Shown here piece after piece: positions 10,060-22,221 of a stretch of 64,000 nucleotides of DNA. A program made the position numbers and the translations under genes. Each line of letters begins with the position of its first letter. The first letter of the stretch is position 1. The DNA lies in assembly GCA_023014485.1 (NCBI GenBank), contig JAJOZX010000920.1, positions 79,501-143,500 on the forward strand, written 5' to 3'. The DNA is from Bathynomus jamesi (Eukaryota; Arthropoda; Malacostraca; Isopoda; Cirolanidae). The notes under the pieces were generated by a model. It was not told the DNA's origin. It did no database searches and saw only the letters and a list, made by a program, of their open reading frames with translations.

Positions 10060-10117
10060 TTGTTAGAACTATCAGCATTTTTGCTCGCTTCCGGTCTTTT
10101 CTTGTGCGCCCCTTGTC

Positions 10118-10120
<3 letters not shown>

Positions 10121-10158
<38 letters not shown>
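10121..10158. repeat. (GT)n microsatellite
   Basis: A 38-bp GT run followed by a 24-bp tandem duplication of TTTTTTCCACCCTTTTGTAT-like sequence. Confidence 0.9.
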
Positions 10159-10161
<3 letters not shown>

Positions 10162-10410
10162 TTCCACCCTTTTGTATTTTTTATTTTCCCACCCTTTTGT
10201 ATTTTTTATTTTGTAGTTTAGAAATGAGGAATTTAAGGACTTGATTAGGTTTATGATATCAGCAATGACATCAAAGAATTTTGCAGTTCGAGTGTTTCGA
10301 GGGCCATATTAGTATCACGTTTAATTTTCAACTTTTGCTGCTGAAAGTTCAACGTAGCTGTTTGATTTACTTATTATTATTTCTGCCATATGACTCTCAC
10401 GTACATATAC

Positions 10411-10552
10411 AGAGCCCAGTAAAGCCTAAAGCTCAAGGGCCAAATTAAATAAAATAAATAGTCGAGCTTCACAATTATTTATGTCATTGTAAATTGTGAA
10501 ACCAATGTATTTATTTTATTATTAATAAAGGTTATATTCAGTTCAATTCAAT
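10411..10552 (+). repeat. R1 repeat, copy 1
   Basis: A dispersed unit of about 140 bp starting with CCAGTAAAGCCTAAAG and ending in TTATTAATAAAGGTTA plus a short TTCAA-type repeated tail. Copies are at 12251-12395 and, partly, 15036-15110. The tail suggests a SINE or the 3' end of a LINE. Confidence 0.75.
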
Positions 10553-11100
10553 ATATAGCACCCCCGCCTTTTTCGTCTTGCTGTTCTGTGAGCTCGTAGT
10601 ATGTTATAACCATCATTTGTATTTCTTTATCTATGCAGTATTCGCAGTTTTCACAGTCTCCTTGGCGGTCTTTAAGATGTGTTTATGAGGCACGCGATGT
10701 TTCATCAATAATTCCTTTTAGGTATGAAACTTTGTGGTTCGGTTTTAGCCCTTGAATGCTTGCCAGGACCATATTTATGTTTTCACATTTCCGTAGTCCT
10801 TCGTACATTTCAAATTCGTCATCCTTCAGTTTCGCGTGTTTTATAATAAAGCCCCATGGTCCTCCGAGAAAGATCCGTTTCCTTTTACCAGTTTCGGTAG
10901 CGCCTTGCTTGAAGACGGTTCGGCTCGGAGGTTTTCAACCGTGTCGATTGCGGGTGCTGGAAGTAGTAGTTTAGTAGCCGTATTGTATCGGTAATGTTCC
11001 AAAAATTATTTTCGTGCTCTGTGTACGTACCGTAGTTTTCTTTGGATTTTTCTAGACACATTTGGGTTTGTTGGAAGGGTTTTTTTATGTAGGAAGGAAA

Positions 11101-11596
11101 GGGGCTAAGGGCGAGCGCTCGCAAAGATGCCCCCTCCATAGAAGGAGAAGAAAGACGACATCAAGGTCTCTAAGGCTTAATGATGCCTTTATTTTATAAA
11201 TTTTGAAAAGTTTGTATAATTTGTAAGATGCATGTACAGTTGTACACTGTACAGTGAAGAATAGAGGGAGAAGTGTATGTTTGAGAGCATGCTGGACTCC
11301 TCACAGGGTGGATGAGACACGGGAAAGGATCAGCTAAAGAGGAAAGTGAGAGGAGAAACGGGAGTTCCAACACACACAGTCTCCTGCGTAACGTCACCCC
11401 TCCCCTCCACCCGGAGTACTTCCCTGGTCGATTGGTGTCTACAGTCTTCTCCTATAGAAGGAGAATTTGCAGTCTTGGTGCGCATACAGGCACACTCCAC
11501 CTCTGTATCTGCAAATTCCTCTTGCATAATATTTACATAGTTTCATTTATATTATTGCTTGGGCCATTGATTTTGGCCTTAGTTTCATCTCGTGTG
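11101..11596. other. no recognisable feature; LINE 3' UTR-like start
   Basis: The first 50 bp (GGGCTAAGGGCGAGCG to GAAGGAGAAG) resemble the 3' end of the jockey element at 38.97 kb. The rest has only short fortuitous frames. Confidence 0.35.
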
Positions 11597-11765
<169 letters not shown>

Positions 11766-11892
11766 GTGTGTGTCTACAAGAATCCCCCAACATTATACTG
11801 TTATAATTTTATTGCTATGGCATAGAGGAAACTAATTAAATGCTCATTTTGAAGCTATAACATGGAAATTTTATATGGCATAGGAATCTCAG

Positions 11893-12240
11893 CTCTGTTA
11901 AGACCTCACTCTTCTTCATATTTTGGTAACGTTCCTGGTTCACTGTCACTGAATTCCATCATCATCATCTTCAAAGTAAAACGGTCCTAGGATGCCGTGC
12001 CAACTGATGCCACACCAAATGATAAATTTCGCTTTGGATTGTGTTGTCACATCAACAAGATCTTCATTAGCAGGGCGCTGTAGCTCCCAGAAACGCACGT
12101 TACTGGGATTGGTTACAGCCTGTGCCAACGTCACATGGCATTCATCAGAAAGACGATCTTCTTCAAGAAATCTGCTTCGTCTTCCAGCTTATTGGACATC
12201 CACTGAGCAAAAGCCGCACGCATGATAATGCTGAAACATG
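11893..12240 (-). pseudogene. Tc1/mariner-type transposase central fragment
   Basis: Across one frameshift near 12132 the minus strand reads EADFLKKIVF, then a SDECH-like segment (first catalytic Asp), then NPSNVRFWELQRPANEDLVDV, SKAKFIIWCGISWHGILGPFYFED. This is the middle of a mariner/Tc3-like transposase. The residues before it are probably at 13040-13110 (RSSKKNRPIVQSRDTA), separated by an R1 repeat and the TAGGG element at 12430. The second and third catalytic residues are not visible. Confidence 0.65.
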
Positions 12241-12250
12241 AACAGGAGCC

Positions 12251-12395
12251 ACAAACCCAGTAAAGCCTAAAGCGTAAAGGCCAAATTAAGTAAAATAAAT
12301 AGTCGAGCTTCACAATTATTAGTCATTGTAAAACCAATGTATTTATTTTATTATTAATAAAGGTTATTCAATTCATTTCAATTCATTTCAATTCA
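12251..12395 (+). repeat. R1 repeat, copy 2
   Basis: The same unit as at 10411, with CCAGTAAAGCCTAAAG at the left and a (ATTCAATTC)-type tail of three units at the right. It is inserted in the transposase fragment. Confidence 0.8.
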
Positions 12396-12429
12396 GGATT
12401 CACCGAAATTTAACGGTTGGTGTGCTGTG

Positions 12430-13032
12430 TAGGGTTTCTTTCCCGGGATCCCGGCTGTTTTTATTGGATTTGAAAACCCCAGGAATTGAACAAATATCCC
12501 GGGAAATCCCAGAATTTTAAAATGACTTATTTTTAGCCAAATTATATTAAACCTGCTGCTAAATTATGCTAAATCGCCTAAAATTATGCTAAACCTGTCC
12601 CATTTTATGCTAAAAATATGCTAAATAATTATTTTCATTTTATGGGCTATTTTTAGGAAGAAAATACATAAAAATGCTCATTTTCTTCATTTTAGTCAGT
12701 TCAGCTACTTTTATAATAAACTGAATCAAAAAAGAAGAAAAAATGTATTCTTTCTACATCAAAAATAAAAAGGCATACTAATGTCACTCACTAAATCATC
12801 ATAATACATGAAAACATTCTTATTTCCTGAGTACGCATGAAAAGTGGTCATCTAGGCATAAGTAATTGGTTATCCCAATTCTAAAAGGGTATTTTATCAC
12901 TGAACAATAACAAAAATTACCGTTCTCTTAAAAATATACAACCATTTCCTGGATTTCCCGGGATCCCGGAATTGGCCTCATTTTTCCGGGATTTCCCGGG
13001 ATGAAGAAATCTGCATATAAGGAGAAACCCTA
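12430..13032. mobile_element. non-autonomous TIR element, TAGGG ends (603 bp)
   Basis: The ends are TAGGGTTTCT and AGAAACCCTA, with a perfect 8-bp duplication GTGCTGTG (12422-12429 and 13033-13040). CCCGGGATCCCGG motifs sit just inside both ends. No protein is encoded and the centre is AT-rich. The 8-bp target and TAGGG terminus fit hAT-like transposons and resemble the ends of the elements at 46325 and 51100. Confidence 0.9.
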
Positions 13033-13226
13033 GTGCTGTGTCACGTGATTGCACAATTGGTCTGTTTTTCTTTGACGATCGTAACGTGACATTTTTCTTA
13101 TCCAACTAAGGACTATTGGAGCTGACACGAGAAATGCAGTTTCTACAAATATTTCTATAAGTTTAATATAGGTTTAGTTTAGTTGTGGGAAAAGGAAGCC
13201 AAAATGCGTGTAAAGTAAGTGACTAG

Positions 13227-13675
13227 GGTACTTACGTATTATCGGGACTACCAAACTGTTTATTATGTATTTTTGCTCTCGTCATTTTCGTTTAAACTAA
13301 CGAAAATATCACAACTTAACCTAACCAATCATCAAGGGCGTACAATTGACCTAACCGGGCGTACAATTGACCTAACCGGGCATTCAATTAACCTAACAGG
13401 TTAATATTGGTTATTTCACCTAAATATCTTCTGATCTTTTCGTATTAGGCACTCACTGTCACATTTCGGGCAAGTTAAGAATGAGAGAATAACGCCGTAA
13501 TTGATAAAAACATCCAGTGTCAACATTCGTGTCAACTGAATGCCCGGTTAGGTCAACTGTACGCCCTCGATAATTGGTTAGGTTAAGTTGTGATATTTTC
13601 GTTAGTTTAAACGAAAATGACGAGAGCAAAAGTACATAATAAACAGTTTGGTAGTCCCGATAATACATAAGTACC
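13227..13675. mobile_element. long-TIR foldback element (449 bp)
   Basis: Arms of about 170 bp start GGTACTTACGTATTATCGGG and mirror at the right (CCCGATAATACATAAGTACC). An 8-bp duplication GTGACTAG flanks it (13219-13226, 13676-13683). The arms carry TTAACCTAACCAATCATCA and repeated GTACAATTGACCTAACCGGG units. Partial relatives are at 28.1, 46.9, 48.1 and 50.7 kb. No coding capacity. The superfamily is unresolved. Confidence 0.88.
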
Positions 13676-13683
13676 GTGACTAG

Positions 13684-14080
13684 TAACTAAAATATTTGCT
13701 TTTCAGTAACAATAAATCTTACACTTTTTCATGTTCATTTTGTCCAAAATATTGGACGCCACGTCTGAAGGGGTTAACCTTCTAAATGGAACCTTTCTCA
13801 GTGCTGGATAGGTTGTGGTAAACGCGTAGAATGGCCACCTCACTCACTCTAACCTCTTCGGATTTCTATCCATAGGGGTAGGTTGAAACGCTCTTAACGA
13901 ATCCTAGAATTTGTCAAAACTCCTTCAAAGAATCAAAGAGGTCATTTGATCCATTCCACGAGAGCATCTCATCTTTTTAATACTATGAGGGAGTTGGAGC
14001 GTCAAATACGCATTGTAGCGTCGAATGATGATGAAAATCACGTGGAAGGGTTTTAAACTTGGACAGTTTGCAAATGTAAA

Positions 14081-14082
<2 letters not shown>
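13684..14082. other. no recognisable feature
   Basis: Mixed sequence without a supported gene or terminal repeat. Confidence 0.4.

Positions 14083-14140
<58 letters not shown>
14083..14140. repeat. (TA)n microsatellite
   Basis: A 58-bp TA run that forms the tail side of the adjacent SINE1 fragment. Confidence 0.95.
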
Positions 14141-14145
<5 letters not shown>

Positions 14146-14242
14146 TTCAACTGCAAAGAACACGCAGTATAATTAACGTAAAGAACGACGCTTGTATAGG
14201 AGAACATTCCGCGCAAGATGAGGAGGGAGAACGAACAAATGA
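14141..14242 (-). repeat. SINE1 body fragment (no tRNA head)
   Basis: The minus-strand body (CTTTACGTTAATTATACTGC, TTCCGCGCAAGATG on plus) matches the other SINE1 copies, but it stops at GAACAAATGA where the tRNA head should begin. Confidence 0.8.
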
Positions 14243-14337
14243 ATATATATGGAATTATGATGTTTATACACACTTAAACCGCTAGGATTAATCTGCACCA
14301 AATTTGGTATACTCGTTAAGAGAACCAACATTTCAAC

Positions 14338-14488
14338 CTTTCAAATGTTTCGTGCGATGATTCCTCGTTTCACGAAGGTCAAGCTTGTTGCCTCTCCTTT
14401 CCAGGGAAGGTTTTAGTAACATACCCGCCTCTCCAGCTTCACCCTCTCATTCTAGTTCTAGTAAATGCAGTATATGTACGAGGGGCGG

Positions 14489-14490
<2 letters not shown>
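14338..14490. repeat. SINE2/LINE C-tail-like fragment
   Basis: Carries the CACGAAGGTCAAGCTTGTTGCC core also seen at 282 and 35838. The remainder to the TA tract is not identified. Confidence 0.4.

Positions 14491-14529
<39 letters not shown>
14491..14529. repeat. (TA)n microsatellite
   Basis: A 39-bp TA run. Confidence 0.95.
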
Positions 14530-14530
<1 letters not shown>

Positions 14531-15624
14531 CTACTATTTTTTTTTGACAAATTGTCGAAAGTTCGTCTGACCGACAGAAGAATTTCTCGAAACTCTATTT
14601 GACCGACTGACCAAATCAGTGGATCGTGTCCAAGCAGTTACATTATTGCTATTTTGTAGTATACTTTAAACGACAGAACAAAAACGAGACAAGAATTTTT
14701 CTCGAAATGTTGTGGAGAAATATTTTCTTGAATTTGTGTTCTGTTTTCCAAATTTATAATAGTAGTCTGTAAATGTAGGTTATACAGCTCGGTTGGGATG
14801 AAGTAGGTGAGGTTAGGTTACTTTAGGAAGTTAGATTAAGTCACATATAGTTAAGTTTGATTAATATAGTTCCGTAGATCATTTTAAGTTTCGGCGTGTT
14901 TGTTAATGGAGGGACAAACATAAAAAAAATAAAAAAATAAAATAATTAGAGAAAAATTCGTCTCCATTTTGTTTCGCTGTTTCAAATGCAAAATACAGCA
15001 TTGGCTGCCCTTTAATTTATCAAGTGTTTCATATTAACCCAACAGGGCCTAGAGCTTAAGAGGCTAAATTAAATAAACTAAATAGTCCAATTAGCAATTG
15101 TTTATTCTACAGTATGTTAAAATTATTGTAACATGACAGAAATTGTAATAATGACTCGCAATAATTTTTTAATTTCAAATGCTGATAGGTTAAATTTTTG
15201 AACATATGTAGTAGGTTTGTTAATGAGAGTATCGGAAAGCGATATGTTAACTGCCGTTCATTTAGTAACTATGTAGACGCTCCATCATGCGTTACGCGTA
15301 CGAGATGTTATAAATAAAGAGGAGGTGAAAATAGAAAAATGTCTGTGAGTGAAGTATAAAAAAGCAGATATAAGTATTTGGTATACGAGATTAAGATTTG
15401 GCTAACATAACGAATTTTTCATAATTCAGCAAAGAGAATAGGCCAAACTAAAAAGAATAACTCTCGTGAGGCCTGTAATGTGAATTGTGTTCCAGTTGAC
15501 ATTTCATTATCATGAGTGACATTTAACAAGGAAATTCTTGCATCTCGTAATTAACACATGCCCTTTCATTAGTTTGAAGGGAAGCTAACCGCACCCTTCT
15601 CCATCGCTCTCATTATATATATAT
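14530..15624. other. mostly unrecognised; partial R1 inside
   Basis: No gene is supported. Degenerate GAGGTTAGGTTA telomere-like sequence is near 14811. A partial R1 repeat is listed separately. Confidence 0.4.
15036..15110 (+). repeat. R1 repeat, partial copy 3
   Basis: Diverged start of the R1 unit (AACCCAACAGGGCCTAGAGC then AAATTAAATAAACTAAATAG). The tail is lost. Confidence 0.6.
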
Positions 15625-16339
15625 CAGTGGTGGACCGGATATCCGCATCATTTTTAACATCAGCATCCGCACTTCTGACTGCGGATGTTATGCGAATATT
15701 ACCTCTAATAAATTATGCAATTTACAATTAAAGTAGCTTATAAGGCCCAGTCTTGCACATTTCATGTAAAGTATTAATTATTATTTAATGAACAAACAAA
15801 TATATAAACCTCAAATTATAAATACCATTAAATCAACAAACACTGCCTGTGCCGCTGTGCGTACTCCACTGATTTTTTTTTTTCCACAGCAACACAGTAA
15901 CTTCTCAGAATGAAATTGTTCGTATAAGATCAAGCAGTCTATCGTGTTTCGAATAAGATTATTGTAAATAAATATAAAAAATAGTAAATTCTTTAGCAAA
16001 AATAGAAATGCTAATTTTTCTATAGCAAACACATTGCAAAATTTGCGCAGTTTCTAAAATTAGCAATGGAAAATTGAATGAAACTCGTTTCATTGCATTT
16101 TCTGTGGCTGAAACTCTTGAGAAAGTTATTATTTTTATCATAATGAAAACATTAATATTAATTTTAATTCTTATGCATTGCCTGCCATAATAGTAATATC
16201 ACGAAATTTGAAAAATTATGTCATATATTCATAATTCTATATTATATTGATAGATTAACTAAATATCCGCATCCGCAGATATTGAAATTAAAAATCCGCA
16301 TCCGCAGATGTTGAAAAACTGACATCCGGTCCACCACTA
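15625..16339. mobile_element. hAT-like non-autonomous element in (AT)n (715 bp)
   Basis: The ends are CAGTGGTGGACCGGATATCC and ACATCCGGTCCACCACTA, flanked by ATATATAT on both sides (15617-15624, 16340-16347). Subterminal repeats of ATCCGCATCCGCAGAT occur near both ends, a typical layout of transposase binding sites. No coding region. Confidence 0.85.
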
Positions 16340-17037
16340 ATATATATATATATATATATATTTTTTAATCTGTGTATCTCTACCTCCCCACCGGTCTTGT
16401 TTAAATGGCACTGGTCTTTGTTCCCCTGGCGTGGTTCAGAGCCACCCTTTCACCCGGTCGAATTCACTCGCCTTGATTCCGACCTGGCATAGATCGGGAG
16501 GAGCTCTTATGTCATCGAGGGCATAACCATTCACAATGTTCAGTCTTGAAAGTACAGCTTCTGTCTTTCGTTTTAGCCTATTTGACGCCCTCCTCCCGTT
16601 TGCACACACAATACTTCACTTTCATTTTTTGATTTTACACACTCGTTTCCTGTGGGGGTGTCTCGTGATTTTTTTTTTTGTTGATCTTCTCGTCCCATTG
16701 ATCATTGATCTATAACGTAATCTCATTTTTGTTTGATATTTACTTCCATTTTAAAGTCTGAACCTTTACTCGGGGCGAAATTTTAGTTTATGGAAAATAA
16801 TTAATGCTTTAGAAGTGAACCTTTCTGAAGCGCCGAATCATTTGCAGCGCGAAGGATAACTTTTTATTCCTTCATACCTTTTTGAGTTAACGCTTCATTG
16901 TAAACTGGAGAAAAACTTGAGGAAACTTGAAAGGGCAAAAATCCATTCCTTTATAATGAGAGAAAAATAATTTCACCTTTGGGTGAGAAGAACGTTTATA
17001 AAGCTGTGAATAAAAACTTGTAACCTCCTCCTCATTT

Positions 17038-17040
<3 letters not shown>
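16340..17040. other. no recognisable feature after a short (TA)n
   Basis: The TA tract ends at about 16360. Beyond it I see no supported gene. Confidence 0.4.

Positions 17041-17095
<55 letters not shown>
17041..17095. repeat. (TC)n microsatellite 5' of LINE A copy 1
   Basis: A 55-bp pure CT run that directly abuts the truncated 5' end of the LINE. Confidence 0.95.
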
Positions 17096-18341
<1,246 letters not shown>

Positions 18342-18592
18342 GCACTGGAAATCCAACCCAGTGGACAAGATCAAATTAAAAACACACCAGCAGATTCAAA
18401 CTGTAAGATTAAGTATCTAGAACAAAGGGAGGGCTCAAAGAAGGGGCTGATAGAGAAGGGTGGGAAGGGATCGATAGAGAAGGGTGGGCAGGGGCCAATG
18501 AAGAAAAAGGGTGGGAAGGGGCCTGCTGATGGCCCAAAGAAACCGAAGGATGTAGCTACCGTCGGGGTGGGTCGGGTGGTGTAACTGCGTGT

Positions 18593-19446
18593 ATGGGTGG
18601 CGACGGGTTTCGAAAGGTCTCGGGCAAGAAGGCTGCGAAGCCGAAGCCTGAGACCCCAGTTGCCCCTGTCAAGACCTCTAACCGCTTTAGTCTCCTGTGC
18701 TCGAAGGAGGAAGACACCGTTTTGATTGGGGACTCGCAGATCAGGGGCCAGGAGAAGTACTTTGCTTCTGCAAACCGGGATGGGAGGAAGGTAAGGTGCT
18801 TACCTGGGCGGGGAACGGCGCACTTAAGGAAGGAGGTAGAGAAGGTGCGCGTGGCTAGTCGGAGGACTGCGATCGTTGTCCACGCTGGTGGCAATGACCT
18901 GTTCCTCAAAGGCGGTGGGGTAGGTCTTACAGAAGGGATCATCACCGAGATCATGTCTCTTGCGGATGATCTAAAACTGAAGACAGACAGGGGAATGTTA
19001 ATGGGTATTTTACCGCGAATGATGCCAGTGACCACGCGCTCAGTAAGGTCATTGGCATCAACGAGAGGGTACAAGACTTGTGCGTTCCGCTGGGCGTGAA
19101 GTTTATTGACCCCTTCGATGCATTTTCGGGTAGGTGGGACCTTTACCAGAGGGATGGTGTCCACCTCAATAACAAGGGTAAAGGTGTGCTAGGCGCGCTG
19201 CTCGACCGGCACCTATACAGAATGGTGAGGTCGAGTCCGGGGAGAGATGATGGGCCCCCACCGGGGAGAGATGAGGATGAGCCGGTGGCGGACGTACCTT
19301 CAACTGAAGGGTGCGTCGAAGTACAGGTGGGTGACCCTCCTCCTACGTTGGAGGGGGCTCAGTCTCCTGCGGAAGTTGCCCCCTCGTTAGTGAGGGGCTC
19401 TTCAACTCCCGACAGCCCTGGCTGTTCGGGAAACGGGTCGTGCTAG
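18593..19446 (+). pseudogene. LINE A ORF1 with SGNH/GDSL esterase domain (one frameshift)
   Basis: ORF1 proteins of LINEs bind the RNA template; CR1-like elements are known to carry an esterase domain here. The four SGNH signatures are visible: GDSQ at 18728-18739 (nucleophile Ser), a Gly in PGRGTAHL, GGND at 18887-18898 (oxyanion Asn) and DGVHLN at about 19153-19170 (Asp/His). A basic stretch precedes them (KKAAKPKPE) and an acidic, Pro-rich tail follows. A 1-nt deletion near 19020, compared with copy 4, splits the frame between GILPRM and the VPLGVKFIDPF part. The visible ATG at 18593 may not be the true start because Lys/Gly-rich coding extends upstream. ORF1 ends at TAG 19444-19446, overlapping the ORF2 frame. 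Confidence 0.85.
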
Positions 19447-22221
19447 GGGGCGGTCAGAATAGGGAAGGCTCCCTCCGTGCAATGCTTTTTAATGCTAGGT
19501 CAATTAGGAACAAGTTTCGCGAGCTACGGGCGCTCTTAGCATCAGAATACCAGGATATCGTTGCTATCACCGAGTCCTGGATTCATACTGATCGTAGGGA
19601 CTACGTTGGGGAGTTCGAAATTCCCGGGTATAGAATGTTTCGCAAAGACCGCACCCGTGGGGAGGGGGGTGGGGTACTAATATACGTCAGAGACACGTTG
19701 AGTCCGGTTGACTGCCAGTTCCGGTCGGAACGGGAGCTGCTTGGCGTCGATCTGAACGTGGGAGGGACGAACTATAGGTTAATCTTGGTGTACAGACCTC
19801 CGCATCTCCTCCTCGAGGAGGATACAGCCCTGTACACCGAACTCAGTAGCCTGCTAGGGGATAGGGTGTGTGTAGTTTTAGGAGACTTCAACTGTCGCGG
19901 CATAAAGTGGGAAAACAGGACTGCCGATGCTGAAGGGAGGAGGCTAGTTGACTTTGCTGATGAGAACTTCCTCACTCAGTGGGTCAACGAGCCTACACGA
20001 GGCGAAAGCGTTCTAGACTTAGTTTCACGACCGAAGACAACCTCGTCACTGGCCTCACCGTTGACGAATCGTTGGGCGGGAGTGATCACAGTCTTATTAG
20101 GTTCCGTGTGTGCGTCCCTCGGGTGAAGCGTAGTAACTCGAGAGGCAGTAAGCTCGATCTCCGGCGGGCGAACTTTGTTAGCCTCAGGGATAGCGTAGGA
20201 GATATGGGGTTAGAGGTCGGCGGCGATGTTGAGGGAGTGTGGAGTGCATTCCGGGACGAGTTTATGGTGCTGCAGTCTGCTGCCATACCCTCAAAACCGG
20301 TCACCCCTGCTTCAACGCAGCCTAAGTGGTTCAATCGTGACATCGCTTCGGCTATCCGAAATAGGAAAGTAGCGTATAGGAGGGCGAAGGCCAATCGTTC
20401 CCATGAGAACACTTTAGCGTATGTCCGCCTGTGTAGGGAAGTGAAGGCGAAGGTTAGGCTAGCGAAACGTAACGAAGAACTACGGGTGGCAAGCCTCTGC
20501 AAGGGGAACCCTAAGGAGTTCTTCAGTTATGTTAATAGTAGAAAGCCCATTAGAAGCATGATAGGTCCGTTAAAGGACGGAAGCGGCGTTCTGCGGACCT
20601 CGGACGCGGACATCGCCAATGTGCTTAATGAGTACTTTGCGGGAGTGTTCACCAGGGAGGACACCCGCATCATCCCCGAGCCAGGTGTGAGGCACGAAGG
20701 TGCTGGCCTGGATAATGTTCGATGTACCGCGACAGTCGTTGCCGATAGAATAGACAAACTGAGCGCGTTTAAGGCTCCTGGGCCAGACCAGTTTCTCCCC
20801 AGAGTGTTGCGGGAGGTGCGCGACCAGGTGGCTCCCCACCTGGCTACAGTCTTCAACAAATCGTTGGAGACGGGCCAGGTGCCTGGTGACTGGAGGGAAG
20901 CCAACGTGACCCCTATCTTTAAGAAAGGGGATCACGAAAGTCCAGGGAACTATCGTCCCATTAGTCTCACTTCAGTTGTAGGTAAATTATTAGAGGGGAT
21001 AATAGCGGATAGATCGTTGACCATTTGGATTCCTACAAGCTGCTTGGGGACTCCCAACATGGGTTTAGACGGCATAGGTCGTGTCTCACCAACTTGCTCG
21101 AGTTTTTCCACGTCATGTTGGTGAGTACGATAAGAGTAGGGCGATTGATATACTTTATCTCGACTTTCAGAAAGCCTTTGATAAGGTACCTCACCGCCGG
21201 CTAATGGCGAAAGTGCGCGCGCTGGGTATCGGTGGGGAAATAGGTAGGTGGATTGAAAACTGGCTGAAGAATAGGCGGCAGAGGGTGTAATTAAAGGTGC
21301 TAGTTCGGGTTGGGCCTCGGTCACTAGTGGGGTTCCTCAGGGTTCCGTTTTGGGGCCGCTGTTGTTTACATTTACATAAATGATATCGACGGTGGCATCG
21401 TCAGTCGGATCGCCAAATTCGCTGATGACACCAAGCTTGGGGCCAATGTTGGGACGCCCGAAGCGATCGAGGAACTGCGTGCGGACCTAGGTAGGATAGG
21501 AGAGTGGTCCGAAAAATGGCAAATGCCGTTTAACTTGGGTAAATGCAAAGTGATGCACATTGGCTACGCCAATCCCAAGTCGGACTACTCGATGTTGGGT
21601 AGTAATATCGAGGTGACTGATTTAGAAAAGGACTTGGGTGTGCTAATTAGCAGCGACCTTAAGTTTACGAAACAGTGTGTAGAGGTGGAAAAGAAAGCCC
21701 AGAAACTATTGGGTTATATCAGGAGGCAATTTCAGTTTCGGAACAAGGAGATTGTGCTCTCACTGTACAATTCCCTTGTTCGGCCGCACCTGGAGTATGC
21801 TGTGCAGTTCTGGTCGCCCACCCTCAGGAAAGATATTGAGAGGCTGGAGCGAGTGCAGGCGAGGGCCACAAAGTTAATCCCTTCCGTTAGGCATATGGGC
21901 TACAATCGACGGTTACGCGCCCTGAACTTGTTTTCGCTTGAAACTCGGAGGCTGCGCGGTCAACTGATCGAGGTTTTCAAGCTCTTACGCGGGTTCAACG
22001 ATGTCGATTTTAGAAGTATGTTTAGTTTAAATGATAACCCAACTCGCAACAATGGTTGGAAGTTGGATTTGAAACGGTTTAGGACTAGTGTGTGTGGGAA
22101 TTACTTTACGTATAAGATCTGTGACACATGGAACAGGTTACCTTCGGAAGTTGTGAACAGTTCCTCTGTGGATCAGTTCAAGAAAAGGGTACGAAATCTT
22201 GCACACTATTTGAGTGTGTAA
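19440..22221 (+). pseudogene. LINE A ORF2: endonuclease and reverse transcriptase (broken)
   Basis: The endonuclease spans about 19480-20110, with LFNARSIRNKF, ITESWIH (catalytic Glu), YRPPH, VVLGDFNCRG and, after a frameshift near 20030, GGSDHSLIRF. A linker follows (PKWFNRDIASAIRNRKVAYR). The reverse transcriptase begins with KAPGPDQFLPRVL and WREANVTPIFKKGDHESPGNYRPISL, continues with YLDFQKAFDKVPH and the FADDTK region, and ends SSVDQFKKRVRNLAHYLSV. At least five short deletions break it: near 20030, 21010, 21120, 21287 and 21370. The frame is open upstream of the first ATG, so the initiation mode is unclear. The enzyme nicks DNA and copies LINE RNA at the nick. Confidence 0.88.

Larger units (their letters stand above)
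9426..11100 (-). pseudogene. LINE C-like retrotransposon remnant (ORF1?, endonuclease, linker, C-term)
   Basis: Minus-strand pieces occur in the order expected for one CR1-like element. At 10885-10570 is an unrecognised frame (RKRIFLGGPWGFIIKH, then DCENCEYC) that may be ORF1. At 10059-9736 is the C-terminal part of an endonuclease (DHIIIEISTNM, then NLRSMTINWEEIRTHMAQLEW). Near 9700-9560 is a basic linker. At 9520-9440 is a C-terminal piece NLKLNPITMQTTLK that matches LINE C at 2.55 kb. The reverse transcriptase core is missing. A (GT)n tract and one R1 repeat interrupt it. Treating all the pieces as one element is an inference. Confidence 0.5.

Noticed and set aside
10121..10158. (GT)n as a regulatory Z-DNA site
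   Set aside because: No nearby gene, and the tract is like dozens of other microsatellites here.
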